A stretch of 64,000 nt of DNA from JASUTC01 sp964604305 (GCA_964604305.1 CAZRYM010000005.1:1-64000), one strand, 5' to 3'; numbered from the stretch's first letter, positions 17,687 through 25,513 are shown. Numbers and translations: made by a program. Notes: generated from the sequence alone by a model not told the origin.

Positions 17687-18813
17687 AAATAATCTGGAAG
17701 CGAACAGAGGATTTAAAGGCAGGCGAAATATGTGGCGATGATGTATTCGATCCCAACAGCTTTGTTTTGCTTGCTCATAAATCCAGTATTCTGGATTCAA
17801 AAACAATCAAATATCTTCAGAGAAGGGAAGTAGAGTGGGTTCCAGTAAGAATCCAAGATGGCGGAGAAAAAGAAGAAAACATCATACTGGAGCTTGAGGA
17901 CGAATATTCCAAAGAAGCCAAAGCCATTCTCTCACCAGAACTCCCCTTAATCGTTTCTGATGAAAAATACCATGAATCCATTGCCCGCTTTGAAACCGTT
18001 ACGAAAACTTTTCTAAAAACAAACTCCTTTCAAAAAGAAGAAGTTGTTAATCTTAGTAATGAATTGGTGAATGAAGTGCTTAAGAGTAATTCCAGCGTTT
18101 TTAATTTCATGACGGACATCGCCCCGGGGTTTATCATCAAACATGGAATTAACACTGCAATTCTTGCTTGTGTTCTTGGAAAGGCTTTAAATAAGTCAAG
18201 GCATGTCCTATTTAAATTAACTAAGGTTGCTTTATTACATGATATCGGCTTAATTTACGCCGGGAAAGAAAAATCCCTGGATTATGTTGAAGATATATTT
18301 CAACAATACAAACACGGCGCATTGAACAGGGTAAAGATACATCCTGTTATTGGGGTGAAAATCATCAATAAAGTAGCCCCTGGATTTCTGGAGAAAGATG
18401 AAGAAGACGCCCTGATCGAACATCATGAACGTTATGATGGCAATGGCTTTCCCATGGGGGCAAAGGGTGAAAAAATTAACGAAATATCTCGTTTGATGGC
18501 CATTCCCGATGCTTACGATACCTTGATTACAAAGGTGGGAGGGAAATCCACTATGGATCCATATACCGCATTGAAATGGATAGTATCCAATTCAGGAATA
18601 TTGTTCGACCCAACTTTTGTGAAGACCTTTGTCCAATTGACCGGTATTTACCCTACCGGAACCCATGTCAGATTAAGTAACGGAACCAGGGGAACAGTTA
18701 TATCAAAAGGAGGGAAGGCGATAGGGCGTCCGATTTTACTGGTTGAAGATGAAGAAATCTCTTTAAGCGATAAAACAGATTTATTCATTACCGAGGTGCT
18801 TGGTGTTGATTAA
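17683..18813 (+). CDS. HD-GYP domain protein with altered HDxGK motif
   Basis: A 376-residue cytoplasmic protein. Residues ~1-60 form a DUF3391-like N-terminal region, and ~140-330 the HD-GYP domain that hydrolyses c-di-GMP in most relatives. The HD pair is at 186-187 (LLHDIGLIY) and the second motif is HHERYDGNGFP at 247-257. The usual lysine of HDxGK is replaced (HDIGL), so activity may be reduced or changed. A C-terminal strand-rich module (~310-376) recalls those after HD-GYP domains. It starts at TTG 17683, behind GGAGAAGGGG, and overlaps the following homologous gene by 14 bp. Confidence 0.88.
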   Translation: MKIIWKRTEDLKAGEICGDDVFDPNSFVLLAHKSSILDSKTIKYLQRREVEWVPVRIQDGGEKEENIILELEDEYSKEAKAILSPELPLIVSDEKYHESIARFETVTKTFLKTNSFQKEEVVNLSNELVNEVLKSNSSVFNFMTDIAPGFIIKHGINTAILACVLGKALNKSRHVLFKLTKVALLHDIGLIYAGKEKSLDYVEDIFQQYKHGALNRVKIHPVIGVKIINKVAPGFLEKDEEDALIEHHERYDGNGFPMGAKGEKINEISRLMAIPDAYDTLITKVGGKSTMDPYTALKWIVSNSGILFDPTFVKTFVQLTGIYPTGTHVRLSNGTRGTVISKGGKAIGRPILLVEDEEISLSDKTDLFITEVLGVD

Positions 18814-19882
18814 ATGGAAGCAGGTCAATACATTAAGAGACGGGGATATTTGTTCCGAAACGATTATGGGAAACAACCATGATGATGTTGTCATAGAAAA
18901 TGGGGAAAAGATTACTTTTAAAACAATTCAGAAGCTTCATAACAGAGGTATAGACTGGATTTCTGTTTATGAAGAAGATGAAAATGATACTCCCCTCAAC
19001 GATCTCTTTACAGAAGAAAAACTCGAAAAATTTTCATCCGAATTATCTCAGGTTTGTGAAGAGACTTTGAGAGAGGGAAGAATAAATATCGGAAAGACCA
19101 AGCAGATCAGTGACGAGATTAACAAAGAAATTATTGAAGAATATGGGGAATACGTAGTCCCTTCTCTGGTAAAGTTAAAGAATATGGATGATTATACCTT
19201 TACCCACCAAGTAAATGTTGCTATCATTTCCACTATACTTGCTACTGAGAAATATGGTAAAAAAAAGGAAATCATAGAAAAATTCACCATGGGTGGTTTA
19301 TTGCACGATATGGGGAAATTGTGGATTCCCGGTGAAATACTGCAAAGTAATGAACGTTTAAAATCCTTTGAATATGATATTATCAAAAAACATCCGGAAT
19401 ACGGGCATAAGATCGCTTTGTTGTCTGGGGTGGATAATGAATCGATATTGAACGCTATTAAGTGTCATCACGAGAGATGGGATGGAAAGGGTTATTTGGA
19501 GGGTTTAAACGGTCTAAATATCCCTTTAGAGGGTAGGCTTTTAATGGTTGCTGATGTATTTGACGCCTTAACAACTAAACGCCCTTACAAAGATGCATGG
19601 GAGCCTTATGAAGCAGTTAGTTTTATCGTAAAGCAATCCAAGAAGATGTTCGATCCTGAAATTGTCCGACTATTTTTAATAGCGTTTGGACTTTATCCCA
19701 TTAACACGAAAGTGATTTTGACCACAGAAGAACTGGCAATAGTGGTAGGTAACAAAAGGGGTTCTATAACCAGACCCATTGTAAAAGTAATTAGGAATGA
19801 TCAGGAAATAGAGATTGATTTATCAAAAGAAGAGAAAGTTAGTATTAAAAAGGTCATAAAAATAAGAATGCTGAACAATTAA
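18800..19882 (+). CDS. HD-GYP domain protein (c-di-GMP phosphodiesterase type)
   Basis: This 360-residue protein is a divergent duplicate of its upstream neighbour, with the same N-terminal region (IKWKQVNTLRDGDIC versus IWKRTEDLKAGEIC). Its HD-GYP domain has an intact HDMGK at 169-173 and HHERWDGKGYLEG at 223-235, where the proline of GYP is leucine. It is the more likely active phosphodiesterase of the pair. Possible starts are TTG 18800, GTG 18803 and TTG 18806; the ribosome site GAGG favours the last two. The tandem suggests a hetero-oligomer of one regulatory and one catalytic subunit (inference). Confidence 0.9.
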   Translation: MVLIKWKQVNTLRDGDICSETIMGNNHDDVVIENGEKITFKTIQKLHNRGIDWISVYEEDENDTPLNDLFTEEKLEKFSSELSQVCEETLREGRINIGKTKQISDEINKEIIEEYGEYVVPSLVKLKNMDDYTFTHQVNVAIISTILATEKYGKKKEIIEKFTMGGLLHDMGKLWIPGEILQSNERLKSFEYDIIKKHPEYGHKIALLSGVDNESILNAIKCHHERWDGKGYLEGLNGLNIPLEGRLLMVADVFDALTTKRPYKDAWEPYEAVSFIVKQSKKMFDPEIVRLFLIAFGLYPINTKVILTTEELAIVVGNKRGSITRPIVKVIRNDQEIEIDLSKEEKVSIKKVIKIRMLNN

Positions 19883-19890
19883 TAACCGGG

Positions 19891-21153
19891 GTGATCGCTA
19901 TTTTTCCCGATATGAATTCTCAGGAACTTGTACCTGGCCTTTTTTTACCCGATTATTCTAAAAGGTCGATCGTGAATCTGTCAAATTTTATCTTAAAATT
20001 CTTTAGCTGTTCTACTCCATATCCTCCCTTGGAAATAATGGATAAAATCAGATTTCCCGAAAAGAAAAAAAAGGTCGTGTTGTTTGTAATCGATGCCATT
20101 GGAAGGGATAATCTTCAAATGGCTGCTGAACAATCTGCATCATTAAAGAATGACTTACTCATATATGAAAAGGAAGTATTAACGAGTGTTTTTCCATCAA
20201 CTACTACCGCAGCCCTCACCTCTTACAGCACTGCTCTTCCTCCGTTGGAACACGGTATGTTGGGGTATACACTGTTTCTATCTGATTATTCCTCTCTTGT
20301 AAACATGATTTTGTTAACTCCTCCGGAATTTGAAAGGGATTCGCTGATCCAATGTGGACTAAACCCTATGAAATTCTTAACAACACCGACGATTTTTGAA
20401 ATCCTTCAAGAAAAGGGTGTCAAATGCTGGACAATTACCTCAGACTTGTTTGTGGAGTCAGGTTTAACAAAAATGCATCATAAAGGTTCTGCAAAGCGAT
20501 CCTATGCAGGTATGTTGGAAATGTTTTATCAACTGTTAAAAACAATTGAAGAAGAGGATTCCAAGACATTTATCTTTATGTACTGGGGTTTGACCGATAC
20601 CCATGGTCATCATTATGGAACAAATTCAAGGCCTTATCAGGGAGGAATTGAGTATCTTTTCAGAATGCTTCGACAGGAAGTTATTGATAGAATGAATAAA
20701 CAGCAGATTGATGAAACCCTGTTCCTTGTCAGCTCAGACCACGGACAAATCGATACAACCTGGCAGGATGAGGAATGGATAACCTCAGAAGACGAACTTT
20801 TTGAACACTACATTCATCCGCCTATGTCCGGTGAGCCTCGAGCTGTTTATTTCAACGTTAAAGACCCGGATGGTTTTACAAACTATTTCAACAGACGTTT
20901 CTCAAAGCGATTTCATCTGATTGAAAAAAAACATGCCATAGAGAGCAATCTTTTTTCCAACACCGCTTTACCAATCAGTGTTCAGGAGAGAGGGTTTAAG
21001 GAGAATCATTCACGTATTGGAGACTTCATAGCCATTGCTAAAAACAGGTATTCCCTGCATTTTAAGCATCATGGCAAATCGTATACCTTAAAGGGTAAAC
21101 ATGGTTCATTGACATCAGAGGAACTGCTGGTACCTCTGTTAATATATTCATAG
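19891..21153 (+). CDS. Alkaline-phosphatase-fold nucleotide pyrophosphatase/phosphodiesterase
   Basis: A ~420-residue protein of the type I phosphodiesterase/nucleotide pyrophosphatase family. Metal and nucleophile signatures are FVIDAIGRDN, the threonine-rich FPSTTTAALTSYSTALPP with the likely nucleophile, GLTDTHGHHYG, VSSDHGQID and, near the C-terminus, GKHGSLT. No signal peptide or membrane segment is visible, so it probably acts in the cytoplasm on a phosphodiester or phosphonate substrate that cannot be named. The GTG at 19891 lies inside the ribosome site itself (GGGGTGATC). An ATT at 19900 has the spacing seen at other genes here, so the true start is uncertain. Confidence 0.82.
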   Translation: MIAIFPDMNSQELVPGLFLPDYSKRSIVNLSNFILKFFSCSTPYPPLEIMDKIRFPEKKKKVVLFVIDAIGRDNLQMAAEQSASLKNDLLIYEKEVLTSVFPSTTTAALTSYSTALPPLEHGMLGYTLFLSDYSSLVNMILLTPPEFERDSLIQCGLNPMKFLTTPTIFEILQEKGVKCWTITSDLFVESGLTKMHHKGSAKRSYAGMLEMFYQLLKTIEEEDSKTFIFMYWGLTDTHGHHYGTNSRPYQGGIEYLFRMLRQEVIDRMNKQQIDETLFLVSSDHGQIDTTWQDEEWITSEDELFEHYIHPPMSGEPRAVYFNVKDPDGFTNYFNRRFSKRFHLIEKKHAIESNLFSNTALPISVQERGFKENHSRIGDFIAIAKNRYSLHFKHHGKSYTLKGKHGSLTSEELLVPLLIYS

Positions 21154-21197
21154 ATTCAATCAGTTACAATTTTTGTCGCAGCAAAGGATATGATAGC

Positions 21198-22001
21198 ATG
21201 TCATCAAAAATTTGTGTTGTTTTACTAAAGGATTTTGCGCTGTTAGGGAGGAAAGGAGAGCTTCTTGAAATTGAAAGTGATTATGCCAGATCATACCTCC
21301 TTCCGAAGGGAATTGTAAAACAAATAACCGATAAAAATACCGTGATCAGGTTAAAAGAGAAAATAAAAGATCAAAAGAAAGAGAAACAGACTTCTTTGTC
21401 TGAGACATCGAAGGCTTTATTATATAAATATAACGATCCTTCTGCTGGCTCAGAAAGGCAATCCGTATTGGGGAAATTGCCCCCGATGAAATTCAGGGTA
21501 CATTTCAAGAATTCTCATACAGAGAAGATGAGTTGGGAATGGTATCCCGCTTACAAATTGAACAGGCTCCCGGCAGGTTACAGATTTGTTATTCTCACAC
21601 ACAAAGGGAGGCAATACCTTGGAACATTTCATTATCTTCAACAATTGTTAATCAGAAGGGTGCACTCTCCCTTGATTATCGACGGATCGAATTTGGGCTG
21701 GGTAAAAGGGAAACCGGCGATGGATCCTATATTTGACCTTTATGAGTACATTGCAGATAAATCTGAAAAGTTTTTCTTTCCTTTCATCTGGGCATTTGAC
21801 AAATCTTTTAAAAGGAAATTGCCAAAAACAGAAAGAAGGGAATTAACTGAATTTTGTGCATGGTCAGGGACAAAAGTGGTAGATTACGCAGATGAAGAGA
21901 TTTTTAAATTAGCAAAACGATATCACACAAAATATATTTTCTCTCAAGATCATTTTAAACAGTACCATACAGAGTATTATACAAGGATCACTTACAGATA
22001 A
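21198..22001 (+). CDS. Ribosomal protein bL9 N-domain fused to an NYN/Zc3h12a-like nuclease domain
   Basis: This 267-residue protein joins two parts not normally found together. Residues 4-45 (VVLLKDFALLGRKGELLEI, then DYARSYLLPKGI) read like the rRNA-binding N-domain of bL9, and a charged helix rich in K and E follows (50-65), as in bL9. The bL9 C-domain is absent. After a middle region of unknown fold (~90-155) the C-terminus resembles NYN/Zc3h12a-type endoribonucleases, with PLIIDGSNLGW (D162, N165), D201, VDYADEEIFKLAK (D232) and FSQDHFKQY (D251) supplying acidic metal ligands. This suggests a ribosome-docked RNase, comparable in logic to Rae1. The bL9-like part is clear; nuclease function is inferred. 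Confidence 0.7.
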   Translation: MSSKICVVLLKDFALLGRKGELLEIESDYARSYLLPKGIVKQITDKNTVIRLKEKIKDQKKEKQTSLSETSKALLYKYNDPSAGSERQSVLGKLPPMKFRVHFKNSHTEKMSWEWYPAYKLNRLPAGYRFVILTHKGRQYLGTFHYLQQLLIRRVHSPLIIDGSNLGWVKGKPAMDPIFDLYEYIADKSEKFFFPFIWAFDKSFKRKLPKTERRELTEFCAWSGTKVVDYADEEIFKLAKRYHTKYIFSQDHFKQYHTEYYTRITYR

Positions 22002-22021
22002 ACAAGTTGAGGGGTGTAAGA

Positions 22022-23191
22022 ATGGAACAGATAGAAGACTTAAAATTGGAAAATGAAACTTTAAAGAAAAGAATAGAGATTTTGGAAAGGGAGTTAACTG
22101 AACAGGATATTTTGAAGTTTCAGTGGGCCGGTAGTCTTGGAAGATGGGAATTGAATCTGAAGACAAAAAAGGTAAAATTCAATCCATTGAAAATCCAGAC
22201 TTTGGGATACGAACCAGGAGAAATCGATCCGGATATGTATGGTTTTGTGAATATGATTCACAAAGACGATTACGATACCGCCATGCAGGCTATGAGAGAA
22301 CATATTGCGGGAAAGGTTCCCGTTTACGAAACAGAATACAGGATAAAAACAAAGACAGGCGAATTTAAAACCTTTTATGACAGGGGGAAGATAATCAAAA
22401 AGGACGAAGCCGGACATCCTGAATTGGTTGCAGGGATTGTTTTTGATATAACGGAGAGAAGGAAGATGGAAGAGAAGCTGAAAGAGACGGTTTCTCAACT
22501 GAAAAAGGAAAATGAGCTCACCAATCAAATCCTGTCTATTATTTCACATGATCTCAGGGGGACAATAGGTGCCATCTCTTCATTAATCGACCTTTTTCTA
22601 AACGAGGAATATCAGTTATCCTCCTCTGAAAAAGAACGTTTTCTTTATGACATCAATATATCTGCGAAGTCTTCATTGTCAATATTGGAAAATCTTCTGA
22701 ATTGGTCAAGAAACGTAAAAGGAAGTATTAAAGCGGATTTTACCGCATTCAACCTGACTGAAGTTGTGAATGATATAGTGAGTTTTAACAGGAGTATTTT
22801 CAGTTCAAAAAACATTACCATAACGAATAACATTAAAGAGAAGATCTACGTCAAAGGTGATAGCGATATGATTCATACCGTTGTTAGAAATCTGATCTCC
22901 AACGCCTTAAAATATACCAAAAGAAACGGGGAAATTAGCATTGATCATACAAAAGATCACGAAAAATGTTTTTTGATTATCAAAGATAACGGAGTTGGAA
23001 TGGATGAAAGTAGATTAAAGGAAATTAACAGGAACAAGGTAAAATCAAAAGAAGGAACTGAAGGAGAAACCGGAACGGGTCTGGGACTTTCACTTGTGAG
23101 AGAGTTTTTGGAGAAAAACAACGGGATTATGGAAATAGAAAGTAAAAAAGGGGTAGGTACTACAATTAAAATCGGGTTACCAGAAGCATAA
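22022..23191 (+). CDS. Cytoplasmic PAS-domain sensor histidine kinase
   Basis: A 389-residue kinase with no membrane segment. Residues ~1-30 form a short coiled coil, ~35-150 a PAS/PAC sensor domain (WAGSLGRWELNLKTKKVKF, GIVFDITERRKMEEKL), then a HisKA dimer helix with the phosphoacceptor in SIISHDLRGTIGAI and a HATPase with N-box VRNLISNALKYTKRNG, G1 IKDNGVGMDE and G2 GTGLGLSLVREF. All kinase boxes are intact. No response regulator gene is adjacent, so it is an orphan kinase. GAGGGGTG fits the ATG at 22022, and the TTG at 22007 is too early. It is the last gene of the plus-strand run that starts with pnp. Confidence 0.93.
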   Translation: MEQIEDLKLENETLKKRIEILERELTEQDILKFQWAGSLGRWELNLKTKKVKFNPLKIQTLGYEPGEIDPDMYGFVNMIHKDDYDTAMQAMREHIAGKVPVYETEYRIKTKTGEFKTFYDRGKIIKKDEAGHPELVAGIVFDITERRKMEEKLKETVSQLKKENELTNQILSIISHDLRGTIGAISSLIDLFLNEEYQLSSSEKERFLYDINISAKSSLSILENLLNWSRNVKGSIKADFTAFNLTEVVNDIVSFNRSIFSSKNITITNNIKEKIYVKGDSDMIHTVVRNLISNALKYTKRNGEISIDHTKDHEKCFLIIKDNGVGMDESRLKEINRNKVKSKEGTEGETGTGLGLSLVREFLEKNNGIMEIESKKGVGTTIKIGLPEA

Positions 23192-23194
23192 AAA

Positions 23195-23304
23195 AATAGG
23201 CACAGCAATTGAAGACTTAAAAATTCACTGAAGAAAGCGTTAGAATAAGATGTTTTTTAAAAGTGTTAATGGAGTTTGAATAGAAAGTACACGCTGTACC
23301 TATT
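23195..23304 (-). terminator. Long-range inverted repeat ending in a T-run
   Basis: The arms 23195-23206 and 23293-23304 are complementary over 12 positions with one mismatch. That mismatch is a C-A on the plus strand but a G-U on the minus strand. On the minus strand the second arm runs into seven T residues, so it could terminate the candidate RNA or, read the other way, end the kinase transcript. Confidence 0.4.
23287..23303 (-). repeat. TACACGC-N2-TACCTAT element, copy 1
   Basis: This 17-mer recurs at 25514-25530 with 14 of 17 bases identical, including all bases of TACACGC and TACCTAT. It contains the small palindrome GTACA-CGC-TGTAC. Both copies lie in the non-coding stretches flanking the MFS gene, in the same orientation. 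Confidence 0.45.
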
Positions 23305-23440
23305 TATAAAAAAACTAAAAATCTCGAAATTACATATAATTTATTCATCAGATAAATCAATCGCGCAAACATAATAAAGCAATAATACCATACGATTCTG
23401 CTTGCTATTTCATTCATTTTTTACTTTAATCATCTCGATA

Positions 23441-23469
23441 ACTATACAACAAATAATTCGGTTTGTCAA
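23441..23469 (-). promoter_or_regulatory. Strong minus-strand promoter in the 23.2-23.7 kb gap
   Basis: On the minus strand TTGACA is separated by exactly 17 bp from TATAGT, a near-consensus housekeeping promoter. It points away from the MFS gene into the non-coding stretch behind the histidine kinase gene. Nothing annotated lies downstream, which is the main reason to suspect an RNA there. Confidence 0.6.
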
Positions 23470-23645
23470 GTATTATTTTTTAATTTTTATTGTCAGTTTG
23501 GTTTAATTTATCTCAGCCGATCTTCTTTAGACAAAATCAGCTTTCTCTCAAGCGCAGATTAAAGGGTAATTTAGCAACATAACAAAAATAATGGATTTAA
23601 TAAAGGTAAAGAATTCAAAAGCCCTTTATCTACTTGTGTTCTTAA

Positions 23646-23675
23646 TTGTACAATTTTTTTATTTAGTAGTATAAT
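23646..23675 (+). promoter_or_regulatory. Promoter for the MFS gene
   Basis: TTGTAC and a perfect TATAAT are separated by 18 bp, about 35 bp upstream of the MFS start codon. The segment 23470-23640 upstream of it is AT-rich and I see no further feature in it. Confidence 0.6.
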
Positions 23676-23710
23676 TCAACAAGTAAAACGAAAAAGGAGC
23701 GACCGATCCG

Positions 23711-25096
23711 GTGATAGAATCCGATATTAAAAAGGCATTAAAATTATCGCTGATTGAAGGTGCAGGAGCTTCAGTCTTCTTAATTTTAATTCAAGGATTT
23801 ATCTTTACAAAAATAGCACTTGAATTTGGTGTTGATGAACTTTTATTGGGTTTTTTAATGGGGATTCAACTGTTGAGCCAAGTTTTTCAAATCTTCGTTC
23901 CAATGATCATCAATCGCCTTCAAAAGAGGAAACCTTTTGTGATATTCTTTATTGCGTTATCAAGAGCTTTTTGGCCGCTTTTGCTGATTATGTCACTTTT
24001 GGGGTGGGCTAATCAGGAAGTCTTTATCACCATTATTTCACTAAGTTTTATATTTGGTGCCTTTGCAGGAAATGCCTGGACCTCTTGGATGAGAGATCTT
24101 ATTCCGGATAGCAAAATGGGATCATTTTTTGGTCTTCGTAACCTCATCAACACGGTTGTCAGTTTGATATTTACTTGGATTTTTTCAAGAATTCTTGAAA
24201 ATAACCCCGATATTCACGGAGTAAGAATCGTCATCCTGATCGGTTTTATTTGTGCTATATGGAGTATCTTCTTTTTATCCAAACAGTATGATCCGCCATT
24301 AAAAGATTCAAAATCCGGTAATCTTTTTAAGTATATTGTTTCTGATAAAAACAATATACGATTAATGGTTTTTGGCGGATTCTGGAATTTTGCAGTCTTA
24401 TTCACTGCTCCTTTTTTTTCTTATCATCAAATTCAGAATCTGAATATGAGTTTTTCGTTTTTGGGATATCTGTCCATCACATTCAGCGGCGTCATGATAT
24501 TGTCGGTTATTTTATGGGGGAAACTTGCCGATAAAATCGGACACAAGAATATATTAAGAATTGGTGTTGCTTTGGCTTCAGTCGTATCAATCATGTGGTT
24601 TTTTATGGCACCACAAAATTTGCATGTATTAATGTGGGTTGATGCCTTTTTAGCTGGTACAGCCTGGTCTGCAATCAACCTGTCTATTTTTACTCTTCCT
24701 CTCATTATAGGAGGAAGGTCGGCAGCAGTGGTATACGGATTTTTTTCTGCTTTCAACGGTGTTTTTGGTTTTTTGGGCTCAGTATTAGGAGGAGTGGCGG
24801 CTAAATATTTATCAGGTTATTCTTTCACACTCTTTGAATTGGATATGAACGGCCTTCAAATCATGTTCCTCTTTGGCGGTATAATGCGGTTATTTTCGCT
24901 CTACTTTCTAAATAAGATAAACGTTTCCGGACATATCAGACTACGTACTGTCTTAGGACAAAGGGTTGTTAATATAAACAGAAGATTATCAAGAGACTTT
25001 TTTGAACCTATGCCCAGGTATATGTATCTGAAATCATTAGAGGTAGTCTCCCCCAAAAAGGCATCCAGAATCAAAAAAGAAATTTCATTGTTATAA
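23711..25096 (+). CDS. Major facilitator superfamily transporter
   Basis: A 461-residue integral membrane protein with about twelve hydrophobic segments and a cytoplasmic loop near the middle (~residues 190-215). It has an MFS-like ILWGKLADKIGHKNILRIG after the sixth or seventh helix. The N-terminal half contains FGVDELLLGFLMG and SWMRDLIPDSKMGSFFGLRN, the latter a loop typical of the YbfB/MFS_1 group. Substrate cannot be inferred. It is monocistronic, with its own promoter and a strong terminator. The start is GTG 23711; AAAAAGGAG lies 11 bp upstream, slightly far. A basic cytoplasmic tail of ~50 residues follows the last helix. Confidence 0.88.
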   Translation: MIESDIKKALKLSLIEGAGASVFLILIQGFIFTKIALEFGVDELLLGFLMGIQLLSQVFQIFVPMIINRLQKRKPFVIFFIALSRAFWPLLLIMSLLGWANQEVFITIISLSFIFGAFAGNAWTSWMRDLIPDSKMGSFFGLRNLINTVVSLIFTWIFSRILENNPDIHGVRIVILIGFICAIWSIFFLSKQYDPPLKDSKSGNLFKYIVSDKNNIRLMVFGGFWNFAVLFTAPFFSYHQIQNLNMSFSFLGYLSITFSGVMILSVILWGKLADKIGHKNILRIGVALASVVSIMWFFMAPQNLHVLMWVDAFLAGTAWSAINLSIFTLPLIIGGRSAAVVYGFFSAFNGVFGFLGSVLGGVAAKYLSGYSFTLFELDMNGLQIMFLFGGIMRLFSLYFLNKINVSGHIRLRTVLGQRVVNINRRLSRDFFEPMPRYMYLKSLEVVSPKKASRIKKEISLL

Positions 25097-25100
25097 GCAT

Positions 25101-25138
25101 AAAAAAAGAGAGGGCTATTTAAAGCCCTCTCTTTTTTT
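25101..25138. terminator. Strong bidirectional terminator
   Basis: GAGAGGGCT and AGCCCTCTC pair perfectly around a 6-nt loop, with seven A residues before and seven T residues after. It ends the MFS transcript on the plus strand and the two small ORFs on the minus strand. Confidence 0.9.
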
Positions 25139-25151
25139 GGTTATATTAATA

Positions 25152-25262
25152 CTAAAATCTTTCAGAGAACCAATATGTCATATCTCTTGCTCGCTCTATA
25201 CCTTCAACAATCATATCTTCTTTTACTAAATTCTTCTTTAAAAAATTTCTTTTATTTTTCAT
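25152..25262 (-). CDS. 36-residue peptide with IERxxDxx[FY]W motif, copy B
   Basis: An ORF of 36 codons with an excellent ribosome site, AAGGAGTGATC, spaced ideally before its ATG. The basic, asparagine-rich N-terminus MKNKRNFLKKNLVK leads into EGIERARDMTYWFSERF. The segment IERARDMTYW matches IEREKDRFFW of the ORF at 25348-25458, which also has exactly 36 codons, so the two are probably paralogues. It stops about 15 bp before the strong terminator. There are no cysteines, no hydrophobic membrane helix and no signal-peptide pattern. Possible roles are a signalling peptide, a precursor peptide or a small protein-binding regulator; I do not recognise the family. Confidence 0.65.
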   Translation of the reverse strand: MKNKRNFLKKNLVKEDMIVEGIERARDMTYWFSERF

Positions 25263-25347
25263 TTTGATCACTCCTTATTTAGGTTTAAGTTTTCTTTCTC
25301 AGTGTATCAAACACAAAAGTTAAAATTCTTAAATGATAGTTTGGTTA

Positions 25348-25458
25348 TTAGTGAAGTCCCTGCATCGTCCAAAAAAATCTGTCTTTTTCCCTTTCAATCT
25401 GTTCACTTAACGTCTCGTATGGTTTTGAAACCTTTATTTTGAAAATATTCCTTTTCAT
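25348..25458 (-). CDS. 36-residue peptide with IERxxDxx[FY]W motif, copy A
   Basis: An ORF of exactly 36 codons with GGGAGG seven bases before the ATG. It starts MKRNIFKIKVSKPYETLSEQ and ends IEREKDRFFWTMQGLH. It shares with the next ORF (25152-25262) the basic MK-N start, the length and a motif I-E-R-x-[KR]-D-x-x-[FY]-W at residues 21-30. It lies 90 bp downstream of the diguanylate cyclase gene on the same strand and 85 bp before copy B, so the three could be one transcript. Conservation of the motif while the rest has diverged suggests selection on the peptide. The function is unknown. Confidence 0.65.
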   Translation of the reverse strand: MKRNIFKIKVSKPYETLSEQIEREKDRFFWTMQGLH

Positions 25459-25513
25459 TGTAATCCCTCCCTTTTTAGTCACATAATATTAGACGAGTTA
25501 TTTATGTATAATA

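Larger units (their letters stand above)
23192..23434 (-). ncRNA. Candidate small RNA with own promoter and terminator-like end
   Basis: The 519-bp stretch between the kinase and the MFS gene holds no convincing ORF, but the minus strand has a very good promoter at 23441-23469. The predicted RNA would start near 23434 and end after the arms AATAGGTACAGC (23304-23293) and GCTGTGCCTATT (23206-23195), which pair with one G-U and are followed by a run of T residues. That is about 240 nt. The closing stem encloses a loop of ~86 nt, larger than in normal terminators. A 37-codon ORF at 23304-23417 lies inside but lacks a ribosome site. The class of RNA is unknown. Confidence 0.4.

Noticed and set aside
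21198..21350. Interpretation of the bL9-like start as a truncated rplI pseudogene joined by a frameshift
   Set aside because: The frame is continuous for 267 codons, the linker is helical as in bL9, and the C-terminal domain has its own conserved motifs.
23304..23417. 37-codon minus-strand ORF with hydrophobic product inside the candidate small RNA
   Set aside because: It has no ribosome-binding site and its composition follows the AT-rich DNA; I keep it only as a remark.
23591..23674. 27-codon plus-strand ORF with a hydrophobic product ahead of the MFS gene
   Set aside because: No ribosome site, and it overlaps the MFS promoter, so it is probably chance.
23340..23700. AT-rich gap as a possible replication origin
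   Set aside because: No DnaA boxes of the TTATCCACA type, and no dnaA or dnaN nearby.
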